A stretch of DNA of 64,000 bases from Sinorhizobium medicae (GCF_007827695.1 NZ_VITA01000007.1:301410-365409); one strand, 5' to 3'; counted from the stretch's first letter, positions 44,283 to 51,561 are shown. Numbers and translations: made by a program. The notes: generated by a model not told the origin, from the letters alone.

Positions 44283-44591
44283 TGTGCGTCCAAATGGATG
44301 CAAATGGCGCGATCTACCCTGTGAGACGCATCGGCAGACGGAAGCCGGTACACAACTTCTCGGGTACTGCTCCAGTCCGGCCGTCGAGAGGTGGCCGCAC
44401 CCTCGGTTACGGGTTTAAAGACCCCTGGATTCGTTGATTTATTAATCAAACGTTTATCACCCGTCAGGCATGATGGTGTCAGTTCCGGCGTACGCCACTT
44501 CGGCTGCGCTGTTTTTCGAGCAGATGTGGTCAGGTCGAGGCTTGGGAAGGGTGCTTCGCCCGCCGCTCTTTGCGTATTTTATGAGGCTGGG
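44180..44591. other. intergenic region mutT / small membrane protein gene
   Basis: 412 bases. The family A repeat occupies the left quarter. An AT-rich inverted repeat TTGATT-TATT-AATCAA at 44434-44449 lies 150 bases before the next start and could be an operator. The frame open from 44391 starts inside this region and looks non-coding before 44592. No RNA gene recognised. Confidence 0.5.
44434..44449. promoter_or_regulatory. AT-rich inverted repeat, possible operator
   Basis: TTGATT (44434-44439) and AATCAA (44444-44449) are separated by four bases. The element stands out in GC-rich DNA upstream of the two small genes at 44592 and 45006. Confidence 0.3.
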
Positions 44592-44912
44592 ATGGTGGAC
44601 GAGGATTTCTGGAGGACAGTTCAGGACAAGGATCTGGTGACGAGCCAGTCCCGCCGGACGGGTGTGCTCAACCTTTCGCTGCTGTTCGGCACGGCAGTGA
44701 TCGCACTCACCTTGATTTTAACGCCGATGCTGTCGTCCAAGACCGACAAGCCGATGTTAGCGAATACGCCGATCGACTACGATCGCATCTCGACAGGCTC
44801 CATTCCCGCCGGCGGCACTGTCAAGCGCTACACCGTACGCCGGAGTGTGCTTCAGGAGATGCCGGGCGCGGTTTGCATCATCGATGCCGACGGCAGCAAA
44901 AGCGGATGCTGA
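44592..44912 (+). CDS. small single-span membrane protein, unknown
   Basis: A 106-residue protein not recognised beyond rhizobial hypothetical proteins. A short acidic cytoplasmic N-terminus (MVDEDFWRTVQDKDLV) precedes one helix (about 26-46, LNLSLLFGTAVIALTLILTPML) and a polar outer part with TPIDYDRISTGSIPAGGTVKRYTVRRSVLQ. It ends VCIIDADGSKSGC, with two Cys (about 93 and 106) that could form a disulfide. The start at 44592 follows GAGG. It is followed by a terminator-like hairpin and then the Flp pilin gene. Confidence 0.6.
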   Translation: MVDEDFWRTVQDKDLVTSQSRRTGVLNLSLLFGTAVIALTLILTPMLSSKTDKPMLANTPIDYDRISTGSIPAGGTVKRYTVRRSVLQEMPGAVCIIDADGSKSGC

Positions 44913-44924
44913 TCGTAGCGGAGC

Positions 44925-44947
44925 GCTGAAAAGCCGGGCTTTTCAGC
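44925..44947 (+). terminator. hairpin between small membrane protein and pilin genes
   Basis: GCTGAAAAGC and GCTTTTCAGC form a perfect 10-bp stem with a three-base loop, 13 bases after the stop at 44912. Only TTCGC follows, so termination may be partial. Confidence 0.55.
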
Positions 44948-45005
44948 TTCGCGGTTGATTCACGGAGGAGCGAGCCTCGCTTGTCGTGAGGTGGCTGGAG
45001 GGCCA

Positions 45006-45179
45006 ATGGAGACGCTGAAACGCCTGTTTGAAGACCGCGACGGTGCTACCGTCGTGGAATACGGCCTCCTCGCCGCACTGATTTCGGTCGGCCTTCTCAT
45101 CGGACTGCAGAATTTCTCGAGCGCACTGCTCGACATGCTGACCTTCATCACCGGCACGCTCGAGGCAGCCTGGGCATGA
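45006..45179 (+). CDS. Flp-type (type IVb) pilin
   Basis: A 57-residue prepilin. A short charged leader METLKRLFEDRDG ends at the prepilin-peptidase site (Gly13|Ala14), with Glu18 at mature position +5 in ATVVEYGLLAALISVGLLIG. The rest is a single hydrophobic helix. This is the Flp/Fap pilin used by Tad/Cpa systems for adhesion. No cpa/tad assembly genes are in the window, so this is an orphan copy that would rely on a distant locus. A GGAGGG site lies at 44998-45003, only two bases before the ATG; the close spacing is slightly odd. Confidence 0.85.
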   Translation: METLKRLFEDRDGATVVEYGLLAALISVGLLIGLQNFSSALLDMLTFITGTLEAAWA

Positions 45180-45188
45180 AAACCCGGA

Positions 45189-46088
45189 TCACGACTCGCC
45201 TTCGCCATCCTTGAACTTGTGCTCTTTTGCGCCGAGTGCCTCTGACAATCGCTGCTTCGCCGAACCTGGTTTGAGCGGCTTCTGCTGGCTTTCGTGCGGC
45301 GCCCAGCCGGAGAGATAGATGATGGAAAAGGTGGCACGTATGCGGCCGTCCGGATCGGAAAAGCGCTGCGCATAGATTTCCGCCGCCCTCAGGAAGAAAC
45401 GCCGCGGCATCGGCTTGCGATTGCGCGACGCGAGCGGGTTGGTCATCCCCATTGCGCGCAGATCCCGGATGAGCCCGAAGAGCGAATCGTAGCGTACGGT
45501 GTATGTCTCGGTATCCGCCACCGGAAGGGCGAAGCCTGCCCGCTGAAGAAGCGCCCCCATGTCGCGCACGTCGGCAAACGGGACGACCCGGGGGCTCGCG
45601 CCGCCCGTCAGTTCCGCCTCGGCTGCGAGAAGCACTTCGCGCAGTTCCTGTAGCGTACCGGTGCCGGGTATGGCGGCGAGGAACAGTCCGTCCGGCTTCA
45701 GCGCCCGGCGTGCCTGAATGAAGACGCCGGGCGTATCGTTGGTGAGATGAAGCGACAGCGGCGACACAAGGAGGTTGAGCGAGGCCGGCTCCGCCGGAAT
45801 ACGCTCCAGAGGCGCTTCCGTGACGGGCTCGTCGGCTGAGCCGAAGGCGCTGTCCGTTTCCACGCGCTCGATCGCGCCGACCTTGCCGGTCGTGAAAAGG
45901 CTGCGCGCGGTAGCGCCCGTATAGCCGTGCAATTCCATTCCTTTCTCGAACTGTCGCTCGACGACACTCACGCGCTCGGCCAATTCCTGTGCGACGATCT
46001 CGAGCAGGAAGCCTGCCTTTTCGTCACGCCGGCGCAGCGCGCGCCGGCGGTGCGCCTCCACGAGGCTCTGATCAAAGATGATTTCCAC
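45189..46088 (-). CDS. NDUFAF5/BioC-like methyltransferase-fold protein
   Basis: A 299-residue class I methyltransferase-fold protein. The pattern LLVSPLSLHLTNDTPGVFIQARRALKPDGLFLAAIPG and the C-terminal FSIIYLSGWAPHESQQKPLKPGSA match the alphaproteobacterial/mitochondrial NDUFAF5 family, whose human member hydroxylates an arginine of the complex I subunit NDUFS7. The N-terminal DQSLVEAHRRRALRRRDEKAGFLLEIVAQEL is also family-like. A complex I assembly role is therefore plausible but inferred; BioC is an alternative. It is divergent from comF, with a family B repeat between. Confidence 0.85.
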   Translation of the reverse strand: MEIIFDQSLVEAHRRRALRRRDEKAGFLLEIVAQELAERVSVVERQFEKGMELHGYTGATARSLFTTGKVGAIERVETDSAFGSADEPVTEAPLERIPAEPASLNLLVSPLSLHLTNDTPGVFIQARRALKPDGLFLAAIPGTGTLQELREVLLAAEAELTGGASPRVVPFADVRDMGALLQRAGFALPVADTETYTVRYDSLFGLIRDLRAMGMTNPLASRNRKPMPRRFFLRAAEIYAQRFSDPDGRIRATFSIIYLSGWAPHESQQKPLKPGSAKQRLSEALGAKEHKFKDGEGES

Positions 46089-46149
46089 GATAGTCTCTCC
46101 GAAATAAGGCGTGCGAGAGAAAGGCTAAAGCGCCGCACTTCGCATCGGA

Positions 46150-46228
46150 CGTGCAAGGTCGCTGTAGCACTTGAGTTGCTGCATGTTTGTCCTTTAATCC
46201 GCTTCGACTAAAGGACAAACATGTAGTG
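46150..46228. repeat. palindromic repeat, family B (full copy)
   Basis: CATGTTTGTCCTTTA (46182-46196) and TAAAGGACAAACATG (46209-46223) form a perfect 15-bp stem with a 12-base loop. The left flank GTGCAAGGTCGCTGTAGCAC and TTGCTGCATG match the copies at 53150 and 57590. It sits between two divergent genes, 21 bases from the comF start. Confidence 0.75.
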
Positions 46229-46248
46229 CCGCGGATAAAGTCAATCTC

Positions 46249-47025
46249 ATGGAATCAGACCAAGGTAGAGCTTCGATCAGAGATCGGGCAGGCCCGCTTC
46301 GCCGGCTTGCGGCCCTGGCGATCAATCTCGTCTTCCCGCCGGTCTGCTGTGGATGCGGCCGGCTGACGGGCGATGCTCGTGCCGTCTGCCCCTCCTGCTG
46401 GGCGAAGATCCCGCTCATCGAACGGCCCTATTGCGAGGTTCTGGGCATGCCTTTCACCTTCGACCCGGGGGAGGGTGCAGTCTCGCCCGAGGCAATCGCC
46501 AACCCTCCGGTCTTCGACAGGTTACGCTCCGCAGCGATTCACGAGGGGATCGTCCGTGATCTCGTGCACGGCCTGAAATATCGCGATCGGACCGACCTTG
46601 CACCAATGATGGCCGAATGGATGATTCGTGCAGGCGACGGTGCCGTCGCAGCGGCGGATATGATCGTGCCGGTTCCGCTTCACGCATTCCGCCTCTGGAG
46701 GCGGAAGTTCAATCAGGCCGCGGAGCTCGCACGGTTCGTTGCCAAGCATTCGGCAAGAACTTATCGGCCGGATGTCCTTCGCAGGACCAAACGCACGAGC
46801 CGGCAGGTAGGCCTTGGCGCGAGGGCACGCGAAGCGAATGTACGCGGCGCATTCTCCGTTCCCGAAGGCCTGAGGCGGGAAGTCGCGGGGAAACGCATCG
46901 TGCTCGTCGATGATGTCTATACGACAGGCGCGACCGTCACCGCGGCGGCCAGGGCCCTGAAGCGTGCGGGGGCAGGCGACGTTACGGTTTTGACCTTTGC
47001 AATGGCGGTGTCCGGTCCTATATGA
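46249..47025 (+). CDS. ComF family protein (zinc ribbon plus phosphoribosyltransferase)
   Basis: A 258-residue relative of the competence protein ComFC. A double zinc ribbon (Cys33, Cys34, Cys36, Cys47, Cys50, Cys62) is followed by an amidophosphoribosyltransferase-like domain. It has VPVPLHAFRLWRRKFNQAAELAR and the PRPP loop RIVLVDDVYTTGATVTAAARAL. In naturally competent bacteria ComF acts in DNA uptake; in rhizobia its role is unknown and may be DNA repair related. It heads a probable operon comF-grxC-nit-DUF1178. Confidence 0.88.
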   Translation: MESDQGRASIRDRAGPLRRLAALAINLVFPPVCCGCGRLTGDARAVCPSCWAKIPLIERPYCEVLGMPFTFDPGEGAVSPEAIANPPVFDRLRSAAIHEGIVRDLVHGLKYRDRTDLAPMMAEWMIRAGDGAVAAADMIVPVPLHAFRLWRRKFNQAAELARFVAKHSARTYRPDVLRRTKRTSRQVGLGARAREANVRGAFSVPEGLRREVAGKRIVLVDDVYTTGATVTAAARALKRAGAGDVTVLTFAMAVSGPI

Positions 47026-47076
47026 CAGGCAAAAGACATCCGGCGATCGATGCCGGCAAAGGAGCGGTTGGAGACT

Positions 47077-47334
47077 ATGGCCTCGGTCGTCATTTATACG
47101 CGTCAGTTCTGCGGCTATTGCACGAGAGCGAAGAGGCTTCTGGAGAGCAAAGGCGTCGACTTCATCGAGTATGACGCCACCTATGCGCCGGAACTGCGTC
47201 AGGAAATGATCGAAAAATCCAAGGGTGGCAGGACCTTCCCGCAGATCATCATCAATGACGTCCCTGTCGGCGGCTGCGATGATCTGCATGCGCTCGACCG
47301 CGCCGGCAAGCTTGACGATCTGCTCGCGGCCTGA
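47077..47334 (+). CDS. grxC: glutaredoxin 3
   Basis: An 85-residue dithiol glutaredoxin, reduced by glutathione in the cytosol. The active site is Cys12-Gly-Tyr-Cys15 (RQFCGYCTRAK), with the cis-Pro loop RTFPQIIINDVPVGGCDDL and a third Cys in GGCDD as in E. coli Grx3. The start at 47077 (GGAG upstream) is preferred over 47050. It lies 51 bases after comF and 100 before the nitrilase-like gene. Confidence 0.93.
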   Translation: MASVVIYTRQFCGYCTRAKRLLESKGVDFIEYDATYAPELRQEMIEKSKGGRTFPQIIINDVPVGGCDDLHALDRAGKLDDLLAA

Positions 47335-47434
47335 CGCAAAGGTGGCGGCGTGGGCCCGCCCCCCATCAGAAGAGCATTGAATAGCAATGCGGGATCGTTC
47401 CGATCCAGGAAGTTCGCTTGGGAGAAAGAATGCG

Positions 47435-48292
47435 ATGATGTTCAAGGCCGCCGCCGTCCAGATGTGCTCGGGGGTCGACCCCGCAAGGAATGCCGAGACG
47501 ATGGCGGAGCTGGTGCGCGAAGCGGCATTGCGAGGGGCAGGCTATGTCCAGACGCCGGAGATGACCGGAGCGATCCAGCGCGACCGGTCAGGCCTGCGGA
47601 GCATATTGCGGGACGAGGCGAACGATATCGTCGTTCGGAAGGCTGCCCGCCTTGCCGGCGAACTCGCCATCTATCTGCATGTGGGCTCGACGCCGATCGC
47701 GCTCGCCGACGGCAAGATTGCCAATCGCGGCTTCCTGTTCGGGCCCGATGGCGCTAAGATCTGTGAATACGACAAGATCCACATGTTCGACGTGGACCTT
47801 GAGAATGGCGAGAGCTGGCGCGAAAGCGCCGCCTATCATCCCGGTGCGACCGCCCGTATCGCAGATCTGCCGTTCGGCAAGCTGGGTTTTTCGATCTGCT
47901 ACGATGTCCGCTTCCCCGAACTTTTCCGACAGCAGGCGGTGGCCGGGGCCGAGATCATGTCGGTGCCCGCGGCGTTTACACGCCAGACCGGCGAGGCGCA
48001 TTGGGAGATACTCCTGCGGGCTCGCGCAATTGAAAACGGGCTCTTCGTCGTTGCCGCGGCTCAGGGAGGCACGCATGAGGACGGGCGGGAGACCTTCGGC
48101 CACTCGATGATCATCGATCCGTGGGGCAGGGTGCTTGCTCAAGCCGGTCGGACCGGCGAGGAGATCATCATCGCAGAGATCGATCCATTGGCGGTGCACA
48201 CGGCCCGCGCTAAGATCCCCAACCTCAAGAACGCGCGCAGCTTCGTTCTGGATGAGGTGGTCCCGGCCGGAAAAGGAGGCGCTGCAGCTTGA
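47435..48292 (+). CDS. carbon-nitrogen hydrolase, probable deaminated glutathione amidase
   Basis: A 285-residue nitrilase-superfamily (Nit1/Nit2 branch) hydrolase. The catalytic triad is Glu42 (QTPEM), Lys114 (YDKIHMFDVDL) and Cys155 (SICYDVRFPEL). The sequence around HMFDVDLENGESWRESAAYHPG follows Nit1/YbeM proteins that hydrolyse deaminated glutathione, a transaminase by-product; this specificity is inferred. It lies downstream of grxC and overlaps the DUF1178 start. ATGs at 47435 and 47438 are both possible; GGAG is at 47421-47424. Confidence 0.88.
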   Translation: MMFKAAAVQMCSGVDPARNAETMAELVREAALRGAGYVQTPEMTGAIQRDRSGLRSILRDEANDIVVRKAARLAGELAIYLHVGSTPIALADGKIANRGFLFGPDGAKICEYDKIHMFDVDLENGESWRESAAYHPGATARIADLPFGKLGFSICYDVRFPELFRQQAVAGAEIMSVPAAFTRQTGEAHWEILLRARAIENGLFVVAAAQGGTHEDGRETFGHSMIIDPWGRVLAQAGRTGEEIIIAEIDPLAVHTARAKIPNLKNARSFVLDEVVPAGKGGAAA

Positions 48293-48717
48293 TCCACTAC
48301 ACTCTTGCCTGTGACAAGGGCCACGACTTCGAGGGCTGGTTCTCGTCGAGCGATGATTTCGACCGGCAAGTCGCGGCGCGCCTGGTCACGTGTCCCAGCT
48401 GCGGTTCGCTCTCCGTCAACAAGCAATTGATGGCGCCTGCCGTCTCCACGGCGCGCAAAAAGGAGGCACGCCGCGCGCTGGTGACGGATCAGGCTCAAAA
48501 GGAAACGATAGCCAGGCTCAAAGAGCTGGTAAAATCGATCCGCGAAAATGCGGAAGACGTCGGCGAGCGGTTCCCGGATGAAGCGCGAAAGATTCATTAC
48601 GGGGAGGCCGACCAGCGCGGACTGATCGGCAAGGCCACCGCAGAAGAGGCGATCGCTCTTATCGAAGAGGGCATAGAGATCGCGCCGCTGCCGGTATTGC
48701 CCGACGACGCGAACTGA
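48289..48717 (+). CDS. DUF1178 family protein
   Basis: A 142-residue protein of DUF1178 (function unknown, common in Alpha- and Betaproteobacteria). The N-terminal MIHYTLACDKGHDFEGWFSSSDDFD and the pair Cys35/Cys38 (VTCPSCGS) with Cys8/His12 suggest a zinc ribbon. The C-terminus, YGEADQRGLIGKATAEEAIALIEEGIEIAPLP, is the family hallmark. The start is a TTG overlapping the nitrilase stop, with a perfect AAAGGAGG site (48272-48279); the coupling implies a joint transcript. Confidence 0.85.
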   Translation: MIHYTLACDKGHDFEGWFSSSDDFDRQVAARLVTCPSCGSLSVNKQLMAPAVSTARKKEARRALVTDQAQKETIARLKELVKSIRENAEDVGERFPDEARKIHYGEADQRGLIGKATAEEAIALIEEGIEIAPLPVLPDDAN

Positions 48718-48729
48718 CGATTGCAGAGT

Positions 48730-49476
48730 TCAGATCGGCCGCTTCGCAACGATCATATAGTTGACGTCCATATCCTTGGACAGGTTCCACTGGTTGGAAA
48801 GCGGATTGAAGAAGACGCCGGTGCGGTCTGCAATTTCCAGGCCGCTTGCGACGAGTGGGTTTTCGATCTCCTCCGGGCGTACCAGCTTTTCATATTGGTG
48901 GGTGCCGCGCGGCAACCAGCGCAGCACGTTCTCCGCGGCGAAGATCGCCAGTGCCGCCGCCTTCAGCGTGCGGTTGATGGTGGCCACGAACATCATCCCG
49001 CCGGGCCGCACCATATGCGCACAGGTCGTCATGAAAAAATCCACGTCTGCGACATGCTCGACCACTTCCATATTGAGAACGACGTCGAAACTTTCGCCGG
49101 CTTCGGCAAGAGCCTCTGCAGTCACGGCACGGTAGTCGACGCGGACGCCGCTGCCGGCCGCATGTGTCCTGGCAATACCGATGTTCTTTTCGGAGGCGTC
49201 GGCTCCGAGCACGTCCGCGCCCATGCGGGCCATCGGCTCGCAAAGGAGGCCGCCGCCGCAGCCGATATCGAGGAGCCTCAGTCCTTCAAGCGGCTGCCGG
49301 CTCTTCGGATCGCGGCCGAAATGCTCCGCCACCCTGTCGCGAATGTAGGCGAGACGCACCGGATTGAATTTGTGCAGCGGGCGGAATTTACCCGTCGGAT
49401 CCCACCATTCGGCCGCCATGGCCGAAAAGCGGTCCACCTCGCTCTGGTCGATCGTGGTGCGCGCCGTTTCGCTCAT
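48730..49476 (-). CDS. ubiG: ubiquinone biosynthesis O-methyltransferase
   Basis: A 248-residue SAM-dependent enzyme that performs both O-methylations in ubiquinone synthesis. The N-terminal [25 protein letters not shown] and motif [12 protein letters not shown] (68-78) are specific for Ubi[15 protein letters not shown] and [15 protein letters not shown] complete the fold. It acts on the inner membrane. It converges with DUF1178 (12 bases apart). The upstream region toward the ABC-F gene holds a strong hairpin. Confidence 0.94.
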   Translation of the reverse strand: MSETARTTIDQSEVDRFSAMAAEWWDPTGKFRPLHKFNPVRLAYIRDRVAEHFGRDPKSRQPLEGLRLLDIGCGGGLLCEPMARMGADVLGADASEKNIGIARTHAAGSGVRVDYRAVTAEALAEAGESFDVVLNMEVVEHVADVDFFMTTCAHMVRPGGMMFVATINRTLKAAALAIFAAENVLRWLPRGTHQYEKLVRPEEIENPLVASGLEIADRTGVFFNPLSNQWNLSKDMDVNYMIVAKRPI

Positions 49477-49655
49477 CAGAGCCTCCTTGCTTGTCCGGGC
49501 GGATTCATGAGGAGTCCGCTCGCTGCGTCTTCATTCCCATGGTGAAGTCGGACGATCGAAGTGGGATGTCAAGGGCCTGAGGCTCGTCTGGCTCCTTCGA
49601 AGAACCCGTCGACACTGACCATGTGCCACAGGATGATTTTGCGCATTGCCGTTCC

Positions 49656-49685
49656 GACAGGCAAGGGCTTCCGCCCTTGCCTGTC
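49656..49685. terminator. strong hairpin between ubiG and the ABC-F gene
   Basis: GACAGGCAAGGGC (49656-49668) and GCCCTTGCCTGTC (49673-49685) form a perfect 13-bp stem with a TTCC loop. It lies 54 bases past the ABC-F stop, so it probably ends that transcript; there is no T-tract. Confidence 0.6.
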
Positions 49686-49738
49686 AAGCTCCAGCGTTGA
49701 AAAACCAGTTCAGTTACGCGAGTGGTTTTATTTCGGCG

Positions 49739-51259
49739 TCACTCACGAAGGCCTTTGAAGAAGTCATCGGGATCGCCGACTTCAAGCAAACGGCGATTCT
49801 CGATCAGCCAGAAACGGTTGCCGACTGCCCGCGCGAAACTGCGGTCGTGCGACACCAGCAGGCAACTCGCTTTCTGCGCCGTCAACTCCGTTTCCAGGGC
49901 CTCCTGGCCCTCGATGTCGAGATGGTTGGTTGGTTCGTCGAGCAGATAGAAGTTCGGATTGGTGAGCCTCAGCACGAGCATTGCCAAGCGGGACTTCTGC
50001 CCGCCGGAAAGAACGCCGACGGGGCGAGTTTGCAGCTCGATCCCGAGGCCGGCGCCGACCAGCAGGGTGCGGGCGCGTTGGTCGCCGATCTCGAAGCGCC
50101 GCGTTATCGTAGTGAGCGGCGTCTCATCGCCCGCGAGTTCTGCGAGCGCCTGATCGCTGTAACCGAGCATCAATGATGGCGTCGCCTTGATCGTTGCCTC
50201 CGGATTTTCCGGCTCTGCGATCGCAGTCCTGATCAGATGGACGAGGCGCGACTTGCCCGCACCATTTCGACCGAGAAGAACGATCCGGTCACCATGGCGA
50301 ATCCATTGCCTGCCCGTCCTGAACAGCAAAGTTCCCTGCGGCGTTTCAACCGGCGTATCGTCGAGCGTGATGAGAACCTTGGCGTGCGTGCCCCGATTGG
50401 CGAGCCGGATCGCGCCGGACGATCGCTCGTGAAAGGCGGGGCGTGCAGCATCCTCCAGCCGTTCTGCCCTTTGACGAATTTGTTTCGTCTTTACCGTCAG
50501 CAGGTCGCTGCCGGAATTGATGCCGATATTATTGAGCTTGGCTGCCTGGCGGCGAAGCTGCTGAACCGTTTTCATGTCCTTTCGGTACCGTCGCTCGTCG
50601 GAAGCGTCGATCTCGTCCAATGCGTTTCGTGCCCGCGAATAGGGCAGCGAAAACGCGTACGACTGCTCCGCGCGCAGAAACAACGTCCGATTGGTGGTCG
50701 CATCAAGAAACGCCCGATCGTGGCTCGCGATCAGCACCGGCATGTCACGGGGTAGGTTCAGGAGCCACGTCTCGAGCCTGAGGATTTTTTCAAGATCCAG
50801 GTGGTTCGTCGGCTCGTCCAGAAGCAGCGCGTCCGGGTCGGTAACGAAGACACGTGCAAGCAGCGCCAATCCTTGCCAGCCGCCGCTCAATCGTCCGATC
50901 GGCCGTTGACGCAGCGCCTGCGGAACGTCGAGTGAGTCCAAGGCGACGTCAACCCGCCAGTCCTCCGTTTGGGCCTGTTCGTCCGGCAATGCCTGGCGGA
51001 CTGCGTCGCGGAACCGAATTTCAGAAAGGCCGGGCGGGATCGACTGCTCGACATGACCGATGCGCAGGCCTCGTGCGCGAATGACGTCGCCGGTTGTCGC
51101 ATCGAGCGCGCCGGCGATGCATCTCAGAAGGGTCGATTTTCCTCTGCCATTGGCGGCGACGATGCCGATGCGATCGCCGGGCGAGATTGCGAGGTCAAGT
51201 TGCGAAAAGAGCGGCGCACCCATAGTGACACCGAGATTTCTTGTCGTGATCAGGGCCAT
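49739..51259 (-). CDS. ABC-F family ribosome-associated ATPase
   Basis: A 506-residue protein with two ABC domains and no membrane helices. Site 1 has Walker A AANGRGKST (35-43), signature LSGGWQGLALL and LLLDEPTNHLDLE. Site 2 has GRNGAGKSR, LSGGQKSRLAML and LLDEPTNHLDIEG. The charged linker between them (ERRYRKDMKTVQQLRRQAAK, then NNIGINSGSDLLTVKTKQIRQRAERLE) is the P-site tRNA interaction motif of ABC-F proteins, which rescue or protect ribosomes. Walker A variants are unusual (Ala for the first Gly; Arg after GKS). Subfamily unclear; the leader described below suggests antibiotic resistance. Confidence 0.88.
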   Translation of the reverse strand: MALITTRNLGVTMGAPLFSQLDLAISPGDRIGIVAANGRGKSTLLRCIAGALDATTGDVIRARGLRIGHVEQSIPPGLSEIRFRDAVRQALPDEQAQTEDWRVDVALDSLDVPQALRQRPIGRLSGGWQGLALLARVFVTDPDALLLDEPTNHLDLEKILRLETWLLNLPRDMPVLIASHDRAFLDATTNRTLFLRAEQSYAFSLPYSRARNALDEIDASDERRYRKDMKTVQQLRRQAAKLNNIGINSGSDLLTVKTKQIRQRAERLEDAARPAFHERSSGAIRLANRGTHAKVLITLDDTPVETPQGTLLFRTGRQWIRHGDRIVLLGRNGAGKSRLVHLIRTAIAEPENPEATIKATPSLMLGYSDQALAELAGDETPLTTITRRFEIGDQRARTLLVGAGLGIELQTRPVGVLSGGQKSRLAMLVLRLTNPNFYLLDEPTNHLDIEGQEALETELTAQKASCLLVSHDRSFARAVGNRFWLIENRRLLEVGDPDDFFKGLRE

Positions 51260-51266
51260 TGTCGTT

Positions 51267-51454
51267 CTCTGGACTGCCCGAGCAGCTCAAGCCCGATGCG
51301 GGCCGCGCATCGTTGAAGTGCTGCTGCTGGGTTGGTGACGATATGCGACGCGCTGGAACCCTGAAGGCTCAACGCCGCATGACGACTGGGCAGACCAGGA
51401 AAGGAAAGATGAGAGGTGTCTCTGGTCAGCCCTGCAAACGCATTTGCAGGGCTG
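51267..51454 (-). promoter_or_regulatory. putative translational attenuator of the ABC-F gene
   Basis: Segments are named in RNA order. Segments 1 and 2 form a perfect 12-bp hairpin (51454-51427, CAGCCCTGCAAA/TTTGCAGGGCTG, loop TGCG) covering the last leader codons and stop. Segment 2 extended, GGGCTGACCAG (51432-51422), can pair with segment 3 CTGGTCTGCCC (51398-51388) at 10 of 11 positions. Segment 3 can equally pair with segment 4 GGGCAGTCCAG (51279-51269) at 10 of 11. Segment 4 overlaps the start of the AGAG ribosome site seven bases before the ABC-F ATG. A further hairpin CGATGCG/CGCATCG (51312-51294) lies between. Seen in sequence; regulation inferred. Confidence 0.6.
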
Positions 51455-51494
51455 AGACGGGGCCACGCTGGCGATGGTGCCGGAAATACATCAT
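51426..51494 (-). CDS. leader peptide upstream of ABC-F
   Basis: A 22-codon ORF with the best ribosome site in the neighbourhood (AGGAGG, 51510-51505, ten bases before ATG). The product begins MMYFRHHRQRGPVSAL and ends MRLQG. Arg8-Gln9-Arg10 is a +x+ motif of the type at which ribosomes stall with macrolides, and Arg-Gly-Pro follows at 10-12. Its last codons lie in the hairpin 51454-51427. It is too short for standard gene calling. Translation is inferred from the ribosome site and architecture. Confidence 0.55.
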   Translation of the reverse strand: MMYFRHHRQRGPVSALQMRLQG

Positions 51495-51532
51495 CACGCG
51501 CAACCCTCCTGTCGTGTTGAAATCTCCAAAAA

Positions 51533-51561
51533 TGGATAGCACTGCGCACGCGCCTTTGCAA
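51533..51561 (-). promoter_or_regulatory. promoter of the ABC-F leader
   Basis: Leftward TTGCAA (51561-51556) and TATCCA (51538-51533) with a 17-base spacer. The predicted start near 51526 gives about 30 bases before the leader ATG at 51494. Confidence 0.45.

Noticed and set aside
51427..51454. The 12-bp hairpin in the ABC-F leader as an intrinsic terminator
   Set aside because: No T-tract follows on either strand. The alternative pairings with downstream segments fit translational attenuation better.
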